Notes under the pieces: model-generated
Seen by the model: only the letters and a program-made list of their open reading frames with translations
Databases searched by the model: none
Told to the model about the DNA's origin: nothing
Shown here: piece by piece, positions 11,246-22,981 of the stretch
Layout: each line of letters begins with the position of its first letter
Position numbering within the stretch: the stretch's first letter is position 1
Program-made: the position numbers and the translations under genes
DNA from: Taxawa tesnikishii (nom. ined.)
Taxonomy: Eukaryota > Ascomycota > Dothideomycetes > Dothideales
Reading direction: 5' to 3'
NCBI GenBank assembly: GCA_030247885.1
Contig: JAPDRO010000004.1
Coordinates: forward strand, 1,302,001-1,366,000
DNA length: 64,000 nucleotides

Positions 11246-12042
11246 TTTGTAAAACGGATGTGACGAAACGAGTGTGATGATGGTTTGTCCAAGAGAAATG
11301 GTCACGACATGAGCGAGACTTATACTCCTAGAAAGAGTTTGCACGTACCGCCACAAAGCATGATGCTCTACCGAACTGTTGACCGCCGCGTCACGACGTT
11401 CGCGCGGTGGTTGGGTTCAGGGGGCATTTGAGGTTGTCGGCTGAACTTAATGTTGTATAAGTGTATCCTCGAGGAGCATCGAGGGGAATGAGTACGCAAT
11501 CGACGACCTGCCATTGGACAGGATGACGATACAGTTGGGGTAGATGGTGAAACTGCGGGCATGGAGGGAACGGCCCGAACGGGGATGCATCTACCTGATG
11601 GGAAGATTCATTGTGCGACCAGCATCCAGACTTTCCGTGAAGTTGCTGCTTACGCGGCAGACTGCCGTAGCGGCAGTGCGTAGAGCGTGTCAGGGATGTA
11701 TGGCCGCGTGGCCTTGTGCGGGACGTTAAGCCACCATACCCCATATGGTGCCCCAAGTGGAAATTATAGGTTTGGCAGCAGACAAATGGTTCCTGGAGGG
11801 CACTTTCCCTGTTTATAGAGACTCCGGAGGGATATTGGACACGATGTCGAAAAAGGACACGGAAAGACCCCAGCAACATGCCCGGACTTACACTCGACCG
11901 TAGAACGGGCGCTCCTCTGCATAGCGGGGCGGCGTGTTGCTACGAGGATATCCAACACCGCGTTGCGGAGCTATTCTCGTTGATGGGCGATGTCCCGCAA
12001 CAAAGAGTCAAGAAAGGAGTTGGAACGAGCAAGGTCTGAGTA
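11246..12042. other. Upstream region of the dioxygenase gene
   Basis: This holds the promoter of the minus-strand dioxygenase, with a TATAAG-like box near 11315-11322, and then GC-normal sequence up to the MITE-like element. I see no supportable gene. Confidence 0.5.
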
Positions 12043-12472
12043 CAGTCGCGGCCAGGTTCTCCGTTCGCCCTCTGGATTGTTGAGTTTCTACGGGACATCT
12101 TCGGTACATTAATCTGGCGTATACTCCTTACTTTAATCGATGTAACCTTAATAATGATTGAGAACCTGCCTAATCTGTTAGTTATTACTATAGCCTATTA
12201 GGGATATACTACTTTACTAAGCCTCGTTTTAAAGGCGTTATTATCTTAAATTTAAATTCTTTTTAGATTTTTTAAGAGTATTTTACTATATTTACTACTA
12301 TAAGAAACTATAGATATTTAGAATTGTTATCATGGGCTACAGTCAATGCTTGATATCTAGATTATATAGGTTATATAGATCTACACGCTAGATAGAGAGG
12401 GGCTGATGAACCGACGTTTCTCCGTAAATGAGCTAACCGCGTTAGGGTAGATGGAGAACCTGGCCGCGACTG
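12043..12472. mobile_element. MITE-like element with 20-bp terminal inverted repeats and TA duplication
   Basis: Perfect 20-bp inverted repeats starting CAGTCGCGGCCAGGTTCTCC lie at 12043-12062 and, inverted, at 12453-12472. Both ends are flanked by TA (12041-12042 and 12473-12474), the target duplication of Tc1/mariner and Fot1/pogo DNA transposons, whose fungal ends often start CAGT. The 430-bp element has no transposase frame. Its interior (about 12110-12380) is strongly AT-rich, unlike everything around it, as expected for RIP-type C-to-T mutation. It is best read as a non-autonomous relic. Confidence 0.85.
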
Positions 12473-12474
12473 TA

Positions 12475-12939
12475 CGCGTGTGTGAATTCGTCTTGTCTCT
12501 TTTCCTCGCACCATGAGCGACAACGTCAGTTCAATAGTGAATGGTGCCAACAAGCTGAAGGAGTGGCGTGTATTCGTTGCATACAGGTGCACTGGTCCTC
12601 CTGGTCCTTCCTCCCCTTCGTTACGACGGCTCGTGTTGTCGAAATGGGGTTGGACTTCGGGCACGAATCGCCCGACTCTCTCCTCATTCTCTGATTCTCC
12701 GTCTTGGCCTCCATCATTTCCGCTGCCGGGGCTGGGAATAACGAGAAAACGGACGAAGCTTGACAGGAACAAGCAGTTCATCGACGTCTTCCCCGCAAGG
12801 TACCTTCTCTAACGTGGGCATTGCGATTAACCGGCTGGGGATACACAGGATGCGAGCAGGTACAAGTATACGGGGTTAGAAACCCACGCTCTCTGCGCCC
12901 GTTAAAATCTGTAGGTCGTGTATAGAAGCTTAGTTCGAC
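12475..12939. promoter_or_regulatory. Upstream region of the GH28 gene
   Basis: This is the stretch between the MITE-like element and the GH28 start. A TATA-like TGTATAGAAG lies at about 12917-12926, some 20 bp before the ATG. Short open frames on both strands look non-coding. Confidence 0.45.
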
Positions 12940-14353
12940 ATGGCTCCTTCATCGGCTTTCCTCCTCTCCCTCCTCTCCTCAACGCTGCTCTCTACCGTGA
13001 CCGGGCAGCGCATCTCTCACTCCAGCCATAACGGCAGACCTACCTGCACTGTCTACGCCGGGAAGACCAACACCACGGACGATGTTCCTACCATTCTCAA
13101 GGCATTCAAAGACTGCGGCCATGGTGGCAACATTGTCTTCCCTGCAGACCAAACGTACCACATCAACTCGAAGCTGAACCCAGTGGTTAATGACGTTACG
13201 ATTGATTGGCGAGGCGAGTGGTTGTTCTCCGAAGATCTGGACTACTGGCGCAACAATTCGTACCACATTGAATTCCAGAACCACGCGGCCGGTTTCATTC
13301 TCACGGGCGACCACATCCGCATCGACGGCTACAATACCGGCGGCATCAATGGGAACGGTCAACTGTGGTACTACGACGAACGGGACAGGAACACCTCCGT
13401 GACCGTAGGAGCCACGCGGCCCGGACGGCCCATGCCCTTCGTCTTCTGGAACGTCAGCGACGTGACCGTCAAGAACTTCTACATCGTGCAGCCGCAGCTC
13501 TGGAGCATCAACATGATGAACGCAACAAACATGGTCTGGGATAACATATACGTGAACGCTACGTCGCCAGAGGCGCCTTTGGGCTACAACTGGGTGCAAA
13601 ACACCGACGGCTTCAACACCATGGACACGCGCAACGTCCTGCTAACGAACTTCGTCTACCAAGGCGGAGATGATTGCATCGCCATCAAGCCACGCAGCTA
13701 CGACATCACGATCAAGAACGTGACGTGCCACAGTGGAAACGGCATCGCCATCGGCTCGCTGGGCCAATATCTCGAGGACTCGTCCGTCGAGAACATCTGG
13801 ATCGATGAGGCGACCGTCATCAAGGGAGGTGCGCAGAACTCCGTCGGAAACGGTGTCTACATCAAGACCGTGAGTCCTAACCTTCCAGCTGGGCGTTCCG
13901 CGCACCTTGGATTCCCCACCCATTCTTCTTCTTTTTCTTCCTGCTAATGTCTCATGATAGTGGGTCGGCAACCTCGTCTCCGGAGGCGACCGCGACTACG
14001 AATCCGACTACCAACCACGCGGCGGCGGCTGGGGCAGCGTGCGCAACATGCTCTTCACCAACTTCCACGTCCTCGGCGCCAAAGCCGGCGGCTCGATATC
14101 CCAGAATTCCGGGGACAACGGGACCGCGGCCGGGACGTCCAACATGCTTGTCTCCAATGTCGCGTTTGTCAACTTCACCGGCTATCTCGACAACCGTCCA
14201 ACGACGGCAAGCGTGAGCTGTTCCACAAGGCAGCCGTGCTATAACATCGACTACAGGAACTATACCATCTACACTAGTAGTAATGAAACGAGTACGGGCA
14301 AGGCGAGCTGCAAGTGGACGGAAGTGGGTGGCGTGCATGGTGTGAACTGCTGA
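12940..14353 (+). CDS. Secreted glycoside hydrolase family 28 (exo-type pectinase)
   Basis: Exons 12940-13869 and 13961-14353 with a 91-bp phase-0 intron give 440 residues. A signal peptide (FLLSLLSSTLLSTVTGQ) precedes a right-handed beta-helix protein. The GH28 catalytic motifs are in order: NTDGFNT, GGDDCIAIKP (catalytic Asp pair), HSGNGIAIGSLGQ (catalytic-site His) and the RIK-equivalent GVYIKTW, which is completed across the intron. The enzyme hydrolyses galacturonide bonds in pectin outside the cell. The arrangement around NTDGFNT resembles exo-polygalacturonases or exo-rhamnogalacturonases more than endo enzymes, but I cannot separate these by eye. Many N-x-S/T sites suggest heavy N-glycosylation. 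The gene is convergent with the next minus-strand genes. Confidence 0.93.
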
Positions 14354-14402
14354 AGAATAGGCGACAATCGCTTGTAATCGAGTTAGATGCTTCCATAGCA
14401 GA

Positions 14403-14827
14403 TCAAACCGAGTACACTCTTTGACGTATGATTCTTTTGTCGTCAAGCGGAGGAGGGTCAGGTGCATCCGATTGGTCTTGATCTTCAACGGCAAGCAGGT
14501 CATCTTCCATCGGCCCGTGGCGGTCTCCTGTAGGATAAAGGTGGAATGATGGAGTTGGTAGCTCCAAAGCCCGTGAGAAACCTGCGACTACCAGGCGGCG
14601 GATGTAGTTGTGGGAAGGGTGATCGACATAGTCGATGACGGGAGATACGTCCTTTGAAGCGAGGATAGGTATAACCCGAGGATCACAGGGCTGACGTGGT
14701 TAGTACGGCGAGTGAGGAGCGCTAAAGGAAAGTGCTGGAGGCTTTTACTTTGTCATCAGCCTCAACGACATCCGAAGGACGTAAAAGTTTAACTTGTTCG
14801 AGTTGTTGCCAGTGATAACAACCCACG
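14403..14827 (-). CDS. Orphan coding-like segment, two exons, start not found
   Basis: No ATG-led frame covers this. Even so, on the minus strand 14827-14749 and 14690-14403 read through a canonical 58-bp intron (donor GTAAAA, branch CTAAC, acceptor CAG) into an open frame of about 120 residues ending in TGA. The composition is protein-like (VVEADDKPCDPRVIPILASK, DYVDHPSHNYIRRLVVAG, PSFHLYPTGDRHGP). An acceptor-like TTTCTTGCAG precedes the first exon, so an upstream exon is implied, but it would have to overlap or skip the DUR3 3' end. It could be the tail of a broken gene. I do not recognise the family. Confidence 0.35.
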
Positions 14828-14946
14828 CTGCAAGAAAGTACGAGTATCGATGGTATACGCGAATATCAATCGTGACAAGGAAAACAAGATATTGTTCGCG
14901 CTGTTGTGGCAGCCAGCTAAGGGGCTCACACGCCTTCTGGAACCGG

Positions 14947-17451
14947 TCATGTCTTCTTCCTGAACTCGCCCGCGATCTGGACAGCCAGCTGCTTGAAGAA
15001 GCCTCTCGTCTCGACAATAGGAAGGATCACAGAAATGGCGGTACTGACAAACACCCAGATGAACGATATGACGACCCAGCCAGTGAAGAAGCCCTTGCTA
15101 AACAGGTAGTGGCTGAAAAACATCGGCATAGGAATCTATTACAAATCTCGTCAGTACAGTACCGGATCCGGTCATGGGTGGAACTTACGATGAAGTCCAT
15201 GAGGAAGGTGAGTACGAATGAAGCGATGCAAGCGAGCTTGAACGCGCCACGCAGTTTCCGTGGCTCCTCTTCGATCTTCGCATCGGCTGCCATCTCTGCT
15301 TCTTCCTCTTCGATGATGGAGCGACGTCTTGACGTCGTCTGTTGCAGCTCGTGAATGCCAACATCGGCAACGTCGGATCCGGATTCATCGCCCTCGCCGT
15401 CTTTCTCCGAGTGTTTCTCTTGCTCTTTCAGAGGTGTAGGGTCCTGAAGGCCTTCTGGGCCTCTCGTAACGGGCAGCTTGGCGGGAGCTGTGGCGGGGGC
15501 GGTTGCAGGTACACCAGGGGTGACAGGGATGGCGTTGATTGCCCGAGTGATCTCCCAGTCGAAGTTCTGGGGCTTGATGAGGGAAACGGCGACGGTTACA
15601 ATCAGTCCAGTCATGACTGCTGCGAGGTTTCCGGCTAGAGTGGCGTATTCCGTACCAGTTGTAGCTACGGTCACGGTCCCGAAGTATTGCTTCGCAACCA
15701 CGAGCCATGCAATTAATCCTGCGAAAAGTCCGGAGATGGCGCCAGAGATTGCGCCTGCCCTAGATTGTCCACGCCAGGTAATCGCAAAGGCTGCAGGGAA
15801 CACGGCCCCTCCGCTAGAAGACGAATCAGCACTGACTGGACATCATGGTAGTTTTGAGCTTACATCAACAATCCCATCACCAAGAACAACCAGCCCAGGT
15901 CAATCCCAATAGCGTTCCAAATGCAGGCAAAGACCGCCATGGTAAGACCGAAAACGCAGATCATGCAATGTGAGACGAAGATTAGATTGCTGGGTGTGGC
16001 GGACGGTTTGATGTAGCGCTGGTAAACGTCAAAGGTAAGCAGCGAGCTGACCGCGATGAGCTCTGCACTTGCGCAGCTCGTGACGGCCATGAAGAGGACG
16101 ATGAGCAGAGCAACAGCACCTCCCTTTCCGAGTAGCGTCTGCGCAGCGAACGCCGACGCAAGTCCTGCGGAGATGTCTGATTGCGAGGGTGCGTTGGGGT
16201 AGGTTGGGAAACGCGGGTTGTCAGTCAGGGCAACGGCGGTCAGACCAAGGGTGGTGGCGAAGCCGAAAGGGATGGCAAACCACGCGATCCCGCCGAGGAT
16301 GTAGGCTTTCACTGCAGTCGTTGGTCTGGAAGCAATTGCACGCTGCCAATAGGCTTGGTCCCTGTCACCTATTACTCCTAGTTCGTAAGGACGATCTTCC
16401 GCTCTACTCACAGAAACACGGTACCGCTACCGGAGCAAAGCTGGATCACACCAAAGATGAGCGCATAGTTGGACTTGAGGGTCATGTATGAGCCGCCGTG
16501 GTTGCCTGCGACCGGCCGCTCGATGGCAGCCTTCTTGAGCATATCGTACATCTGGCCGGGTGAGCCGATGAGGTCGCTAGTGACGTACGCGTGGAACATG
16601 AAGTAGAGGATAACTAGGGCTCCGGTCAGCAGTGGTCCTGATGTCCAACCCATGCGTTTCTGGTATCTGGCCAACGTACTGATCATCAGGATCAATGTGT
16701 GAGAGTAATCACCTGTGGATGTCAGTAATCGAGTTGGACGAAGTGATTCAGGTGCACGTACATAAGAAGGTTGCCCGCAGACCACCAAGGATCACATAGG
16801 CGCAGACCCCCACTGGGATCAAAAAGACGGCGGCGTACACGTTCATGCCCGTGAGACTGGTCACGACCGCGGAACCTCCGAGTAGCAATTGAGAGCCTAC
16901 CAGGATATTGGTCACAAAAGCGAAAAACATAAACACAAGGTGAGCGGTGCGTCCATAGCGAGCTTGAATGATCTCGAGATATGTGTGAGCCCTGGGTGCG
17001 TTCATCTTGGTCTTGCAAGCCAGGATGGAGAACATGAGGATTTGTACTTGAAGCATGTCAGCTAGGTGGCAAAGTAGGCGACTCCGGTGTTGAAATACCT
17101 GTTGCACCCGCAGCATACCAGAAAGGTCCAGCAACGCCGTATTGATACGCGACAGTACTACTCTGCAACAGAGTCGCCGCCCACGTCCATGCAGAGACAA
17201 TTCCAGAAGCAATCAGACCAGGTTTGATACTCCGGGACGCGGTGTTGAACTCTTCGCTGGTCTTTGTCGAGAAACGTGTGTATCTGTTTTGCAGGTAGGA
17301 GATGCCCATCATGACTGGTAAAGGGGTCAGTATACGCCTACGTGTTTGCCATGCCTGCGCAGAACTCACCGAAGGCGAAGAAGAAGCCTACACCAATGAC
17401 AACTCCATATCCTGCACCTTGGGGCAGGACCTGTGCTGTGCTGTTGGCCAT
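14947..17451 (-). CDS. DUR3: Urea active transporter, sodium:solute symporter family
   Basis: Seven exons on the minus strand (17451-17370, 17314-17099, 17046-16762, 16712-16412, 16361-15864, 15813-15189, 15135-14947) give 731 residues. Introns are 49-55 bp and keep frame throughout. The protein has about 14 hydrophobic segments, starts with [13 protein letters not shown] and carries typical Dur3/SSS blocks: [54 protein letters not shown] and [17 protein letters not shown]. It imports urea with protons at the plasma membrane for use as a nitrogen source. A long charged cytosolic loop (about residues 560-640, rich in Glu and Lys) lies before the last segments, as in fungal homologues. The third splice puts Cys at a position I would expect to be Thr, a minor oddity. 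Two GATA motifs lie upstream. Confidence 0.9.
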
Positions 17452-19026
17452 CCTGACTGTTGATTTGGGGCAAGGCTGGAGATCGAGTCGTGCTGGTGTG
17501 TTTTTGCGTTTGACACCGTTAAAGGAACGTAGGCAATAAGGTAGGCAGCACTGAGGCCTCTCGTGTTATACAGGATGAAGATATGTGTCGTGCGCGGAGC
17601 AGCTGACGCAGATACATTGCAGGAGATGGACGGGAGAGCATACCTACATATAGAGGAACCATCGCTCACAAGGCAAGGTAGACATCCATGGCGAAAAATC
17701 ACAGGCCTCTCAACCTTGCAATTCGATATCTGAATTTGCTGACATGTAAAAGTAATGCACTGATGTCAACACGCATACCCAAAGAGCGTTTACCAACAAT
17801 GTCAGCTATTGGTACAACATCCTGATAACGAGGCCTTACACACGCCGATACTCAACTGCTTTAAGAAGGTACAGAAGGCCGCGATCGACTGCCGATCAGA
17901 GGTGACAGCACCATGTGGCAATCTGCAGGATTTTGAGAGGTGACAGGCACATTTGCGATAAGCCGCCAACGCATCTTTCGCCGTGGAGAGCACTCAACAA
18001 CCGCCTTACAGATAGGTGAGTGCAGGCCTTGAAACATGGGCTAAACAGAACTGGAAGACCAGATTGGAAGTTCACAACCTTGTTGTAAGGAGGTTTCTCC
18101 ACCGGCGAGTGGAGCGAGTCGGGAGAATGCGAGATAAAAGCCAGCTGACTCATTCCACGCCTTACCCGGACCGGCGGTTGTGTGAGCTGCAAAATGTTGA
18201 GCACTGCAGCTTTCGCATCTCCACGGGAGCGGCCGCTGGACTGCTGTGCCCATACGCGGGCAGATATCGATCCTCATGCGAGACAATGCGCTATCGTCGA
18301 CCCGAGAATTGGACGAGAGTTCACCATCTTGACTCATCTTAGGAAGGCGATCGGAGTAAAGCACTGTGCGCTCATTGCGGTCGATGAAACTACAGATGTT
18401 GCAGAGAAGAGGTACAACTCTGCTCGTTCGCTCTACAATCCAGTACGTGAAGTGGATAGCATACTCCGTTTTCTGCTCTCCGTTAGCGGTCCGATACAAG
18501 CTGTCCGACAGTGCGGCACTAGTTCATGGTTAGCATCTAGAGACCGGTCTGCAAAGCAAGCGTGGCGCTCATGATGCTGTCTCCGTAGAACATCTCGGTA
18601 CTGTCGTCAACTCAGTCCGCGTGGTCTGAAGGGTGAGCGTGAGCAGGAGCCGTGTACATCCTCCCCAAACTACGCTAAGCGGAGCGGTGAGCGGTGAGGG
18701 TGTCGGCATGCGTGAATCGTTCCTGCCATGACAACGTATACCGTGGCTCAGCCGGGTTTGCTTAAGCATGCACATCATCGCTTCAGAACGTGTAGGTATA
18801 CATGACAGATCCAGGATGTTTCCTGCTCAGTTGTTCTCTGCAGGTGCATAATATGTGCATTAACCTCAGCTCGGAGTTCGGATCGCTGTCTTCGCCAAGC
18901 CACGCGACACTGGCCTGCGGAGTCCGCGGAATTCGGTCGTACAGAAAGAGAACATCCCCTTGTTCCACGGTCAAAGATTGCTTTACATCATCCCTTTTCG
19001 AAGCCTTTGCGGCAGTTAGCGTCAAC
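17452..19026. promoter_or_regulatory. Divergent promoter region DUR3 / Zn2Cys6 factor, two GATA sites
   Basis: The DUR3 start and the transcription-factor start point away from each other across about 1.6 kb with no supportable gene. HGATAR motifs, the binding sites of AreA-type nitrogen regulators, occur at 17823-17828 (TGATAA) and 17956-17961 (CGATAA). Nitrogen control of urea transporters is well known, but single GATA motifs are frequent by chance. Confidence 0.4.
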
Positions 19027-21458
19027 ATGGCGGATGATACTGAACAAATACCATCAAGCGCGGCATTGCCCCGAGCGGTCCGTCGTCCATCCCTTCGAGC
19101 ACTCACGACTCCAACGCGACAGCTAGCTGACGGCCGCCTGTAAAAGTGCGATTATTGCCGTAATAGGAAGGTATATCCATTGCAACATCAACACGCGTTC
19201 CTCGGATCGAGGGCTGACGAAGCCAAAGATCAGATGTGACAAAAACTCGCCATGCTCCAATTGCCGCATGGCCCGAGTGACATGCCAAACTTCGATCCAG
19301 CGGCCAAAGGAACAGAAACAGAGAGTGCATATTTCAAGTCAATAGTTCGTAGATGGCATCTTCAATCTCAAGAAGCCAGCCGCCGACATCTTTCGCAGTG
19401 AACAAAAGATCGACCACATCGAGGATAGACTCGAGCGCATCGAACGACTCCTGGAGAGTGTCGTGGCCCAAAGCGCACAACAAACAGCACGAGGAACGAG
19501 GATTCCCGAAGCTACGGCACAGACTACAAACCGCTCCAAGACATCGACGCCCACTCAGTCTGCTGCAAGCCTTGTCAACGAACCCAACGTCAATGTCTTC
19601 GAGGGCGATTCCTCTCTAAGCGCACAATCAAAGTATGCCAGTCTTACCGTGGAGAACCTGATGAGAAACAACCCTTCTCTGCTAGGTAACAGTCAAGTCA
19701 TGTCCGCATTGTCCGCGCTACAAGGTCTGGTTAGCAGGCAAAACAGAGAAATAGGATTCGCCAATCGGAGAGCGATGTCTGAAATGCCGCGGTATGAACT
19801 GCCCCCGAGGGACGTCGCTCTGGACCTTATCCAGCACGCAGACAGTACGTGTCCTCTTGGTTGGAGTCATACCACTACTAACTCGTCACACAGCATATCC
19901 GGCGTTGTTCTTCCTGGCGTTTTGTCCCTGGATAACACCTTTACAGTTTGCGGATTTGTGTGAAGATGCGTATGTCAATCCCGAACAGATTCGACCTGAG
20001 ATGATGACGTTTGTGAACGGCGGGCTATACTTTCTCTTCCTGGAACACTGCACATTAACACCGAGCCACCGGACCGCGAGCAAATACCCGCAATATGCGG
20101 ATCTTTGTCGAAGCAATTTTGAGATAGGCCTTTCTGGGTTCGAACTGTTCGTGGAGGCTAGCTTGGAGAGCATTAGCGCATTGATGGTTGGGGTACTGTA
20201 TACTCCGCCGTACATTGATAACGATTGCTGATCATCACAGGCCATGTACGCCATAGAATGCCAAAAACCTGCAATGAGCTGGACGTTGACTTCAAATGCG
20301 GCCCAACTTAGTCAAACGTTAGGCCTGCATCGGGCCAACACGATGGAACAAGATAGTTCAGAGCAGGTCCAGACGAAGAAACTTTTGTTTTGGACAATCT
20401 ATGTCTTCGACAAAACTTTGTCGTTGAGGCTTGGAAGAGCTTCCACGATCCAAGAATATGACATTGCCCTGGGCATGCCGACCGAACCACAGAACCCGGA
20501 ACTACGAAACTGGCACCTTGCTTTCTGCATTGGGGTTGATGTGGCAGCAATACATGGCGACATATACGAGAAGCTCTACAGCCCACGCGCGTACACTGAA
20601 ACGCACGAGAATCGGCTGCGGATTGTTCAACAACTAACCTCTCGACTAGAGCTAATTTCCCTAGAAAGCCAGAAGGTTGGTTAAGCGATGTGGAAGCTCA
20701 ATGGCAATCCATCAGGAGCAGAGCCGCTGACCTACCTCCAGCTTGCCCCTACAACTCGTCATTCACAGTATCTCGAGGTTTTGGCCATGTCCAACGATGT
20801 GATCATCAATTCGCTGCTTACTCTCATTTACCGTGCACTGCCACCCAAGCCGAACTCCATACTGAACGAGCCATGCTACCAGGCTGCCCGTGCGGCGCTA
20901 CAAGCTCATCAAAGAGCCGTGCAGAGAGTGCAAAGTACCAGCGGATACGAGTGGGATTGGTCAACATACATGAACTGGTAAGTGGTTGCCTATGGCGAAG
21001 GTTCGATAGAGACTTATACGGTGTCGCTTAGGGTCATCTTGCATTGCCCGTTCACCCCTTTCATGGTCATCTTCTGCCATGTAGTCACGAGTCTGGATCG
21101 TAAGGACTTGCGTTGTCTTGAGGACTTTGTCGCTTCAATGCCGGAACTCAAGACACTTCCAGAACCCGTGGTCGCATTCCGACGGCTCTGTCACGCCTTC
21201 TATTCGCTTGCCAAAGAATTCGTCGAGAGCAAGCTTCAGGAGGGTGTCATTGGGATTATCCCTACTTCCGTACCTGCTACACATGCTCAAGGCCTGGAGA
21301 TTCCTGGGTTCACGCACTCGTTAGGGAACATGCCAGGTGCCGCTCAAGGGCAACCGGACTTCAATCAAGACTGGCCAGCTCTGGAAGAGTTCCTCAACAG
21401 CAATGACTTGGGACTGGATCTACTGAACGGCAACATATCCGCTTTCGGTGCCTTCTGA
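19027..21458 (+). CDS. Zn2Cys6 fungal transcription factor
   Basis: The zinc cluster is assembled over two introns. Exon 19027-19077 ends in PRA, exon 19147-19170 gives CDYCRNRK, and exon 19229-19844 continues IRCDKNSPCSNCRMARVTC. Together these make a perfect C-x2-C-x6-C-x5-C-x2-C-x6-C. Then come a coiled linker (EQKIDHIEDRLERIERLL) and the fungal-specific middle domain in 19894-20192, 20241-20977 and 21032-21458 (AMYAIECQKPAMSWTL, LLFWTIYVFDKTLSLRLGR, YMNWVILHCPFTPFMVIFCH). The product would be about 715 residues and nuclear. Two problems need checking. An in-frame TAG at 19343-19345 implies a short unplaced intron or a stop. Around 20675 and 20779-20782 a missing G and an extra T would restore frame; alternatively a canonical intron from 20675-20676 to about 20750 bridges the gap. 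Confidence 0.8.
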
Positions 21459-21477
21459 TCTCCGTATGCCTCCATCT

Positions 21478-22981
21478 TTAACCATGGTTGTCGAAGACAA
21501 TGACGGCTTTCACGACTGCTTGCTTCCTCACAGCTTCAAGGCACTTGTCCCACTCCTCTATCCTGTAGATACCATTAGCTATACCATCCACGCGCACTTT
21601 TCGAGCTTCCAGGTAGTCGATAGCCGTCGGGAACATCAGAGTTTCGCAAAACGAGGCCAAAATCGTAATCTCATCACTCCAGATCTTCATCGGCGACCAT
21701 GCGACCTTGGCGCGTTCAGAATACACGCCGTAGACGATGAGTTTCCCACCTTTTCGGACGTAGTTAATGGAGTCTTCGAGTACCTGATGTGCACCCGTTG
21801 CCTCGACCACGACATCGAAGCCGTACGGGTGTGCCTCCTTCAAGGCTGAGAGCTGGACTTCGGGCTCCGTCTCGGAGAGGCATATGTAGGAATCCGCAAT
21901 ATCGAGCTTCTGCGCGAGTTTCAACTTTGGCCCTCCTCGGGAAGCTATGGTGATCTGCACAACATCAGCCATGTCCCTTTCAGAGACCAGAGGGGATGCT
22001 ACGGACGTGACATCCGCCATTCTGACGAAGCAGCTGCGCTAGGAGGATGCCGGTCGGACCGCAGCCGAAGATCAAGATACTGCTGCCCACTTTTGGGGAG
22101 ATTCTCTCCACGCCGTGTGCCGCACACGAAGCCGGCTCAACCAGCACTGCTTCCATGTCTGATAGGTTGTTGATCGGGAAGACTTTGTTGCTCGGGTAGA
22201 CGCAGTATTCAGCAAAGCCACCAGCAGCTGAGACCTCTCCTGTTAGAGGATATCCTTGTTCGAAGTGAGAAGCAACGAGTACCGACCATTACCGCCATTA
22301 CTGATGACGTTCTCACAGTACAACGGCTGACCACGCCGACAATAGAAGCAGTCATGGCATGTATTGATGGGATCGGATACCACGCGCTGTCCGATGGAGA
22401 ATCGAGTTACGCTGCTGCCGACCGCGGCGATGGTACCAACAGCTTCGTGCCCTGATTGCAGTCAGCGGTCCATCCGAAACGGGCGATGGATAACGACACG
22501 CATGATGCACGCAGACTCACCCGGGATCAGCGGAAACTGCAGACGCACGCTTTGATTCAGCAACTACCGAATCTCGACAGTCTGTTTCGGTTCGACCATC
22601 CATACCTTTGCCCAAAACTCTCCTTCATGGAAGTGCAGATCCTTCCATCAAGTTAGCCGCATGCGGACCGGGATCGGGATCGGACGTACTGTGCCGCAAA
22701 CACCACATGCCGATATCTTCACCTGAGAAGAACTCAGTCAGAGCACACACGTGTTCCAACCGGAGTACGCTTGTCCCCACGTACCAGTACGTCCTTGTCT
22801 CCTACTGTGGGAAGAGGCACTTCTACCACTGCATATTCTCGGGGTTTCTCATACCTAGATCAGAATCACCAACCCCAATTCTCCAATGACATGGGTGAAA
22901 CGTTCGGGATTACCTGAGTGCTCTCATGGTTCTCGGCAAAGCCGCCTGCTCGCGGATACCGTTGGCTCCGTTCGTTGCCAT
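21478..22981 (-). CDS. Zinc-dependent medium-chain alcohol/polyol dehydrogenase
   Basis: Eight exons on the minus strand (22981-22914, 22854-22785, 22722-22690, 22641-22606, 22536-22521, 22451-22287, 22239-22007, 21954-21478) give 365 residues in perfect frame; one exon is only 16 bp. Catalytic-zinc ligands are the Cys of SACGVCGTDLH and the His/Glu of GHEAVG. The structural zinc site is NTCHDCFYCRRGQPLYCEN with four Cys. The Rossmann fold has GCGPTGILLAQLL. This pattern fits sorbitol, xylitol or arabinitol dehydrogenases of the MDR superfamily, which oxidise polyols with NAD(P)+. The substrate cannot be read from sequence. The gene ends 19 bp from the stop of the Zn2Cys6 factor on the other strand, so their 3' transcripts must overlap. 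The factor may regulate it, by position only. Confidence 0.9.

Noticed and set aside
12513-12812. 99-codon frame between the MITE-like element and GH28
   Set aside because: Frames overlap on both strands here and none shows conserved pattern or splice sites.
20675-20751. Canonical intron as the sole explanation of the frame jump in the Zn2Cys6 gene
   Set aside because: Donor, branch and acceptor exist, but the would-be intron encodes a well-formed helix in another frame (WLSDVEAQWQSIRSRAADLPP) typical of this family. I keep it only as an alternative.
9214-22981. Secondary-metabolite gene cluster
   Set aside because: Oxygenase, transporter, Zn2Cys6 factor and dehydrogenase lie near each other, but there is no PKS, NRPS, terpene synthase or similar core gene, and the transporter is a urea symporter.
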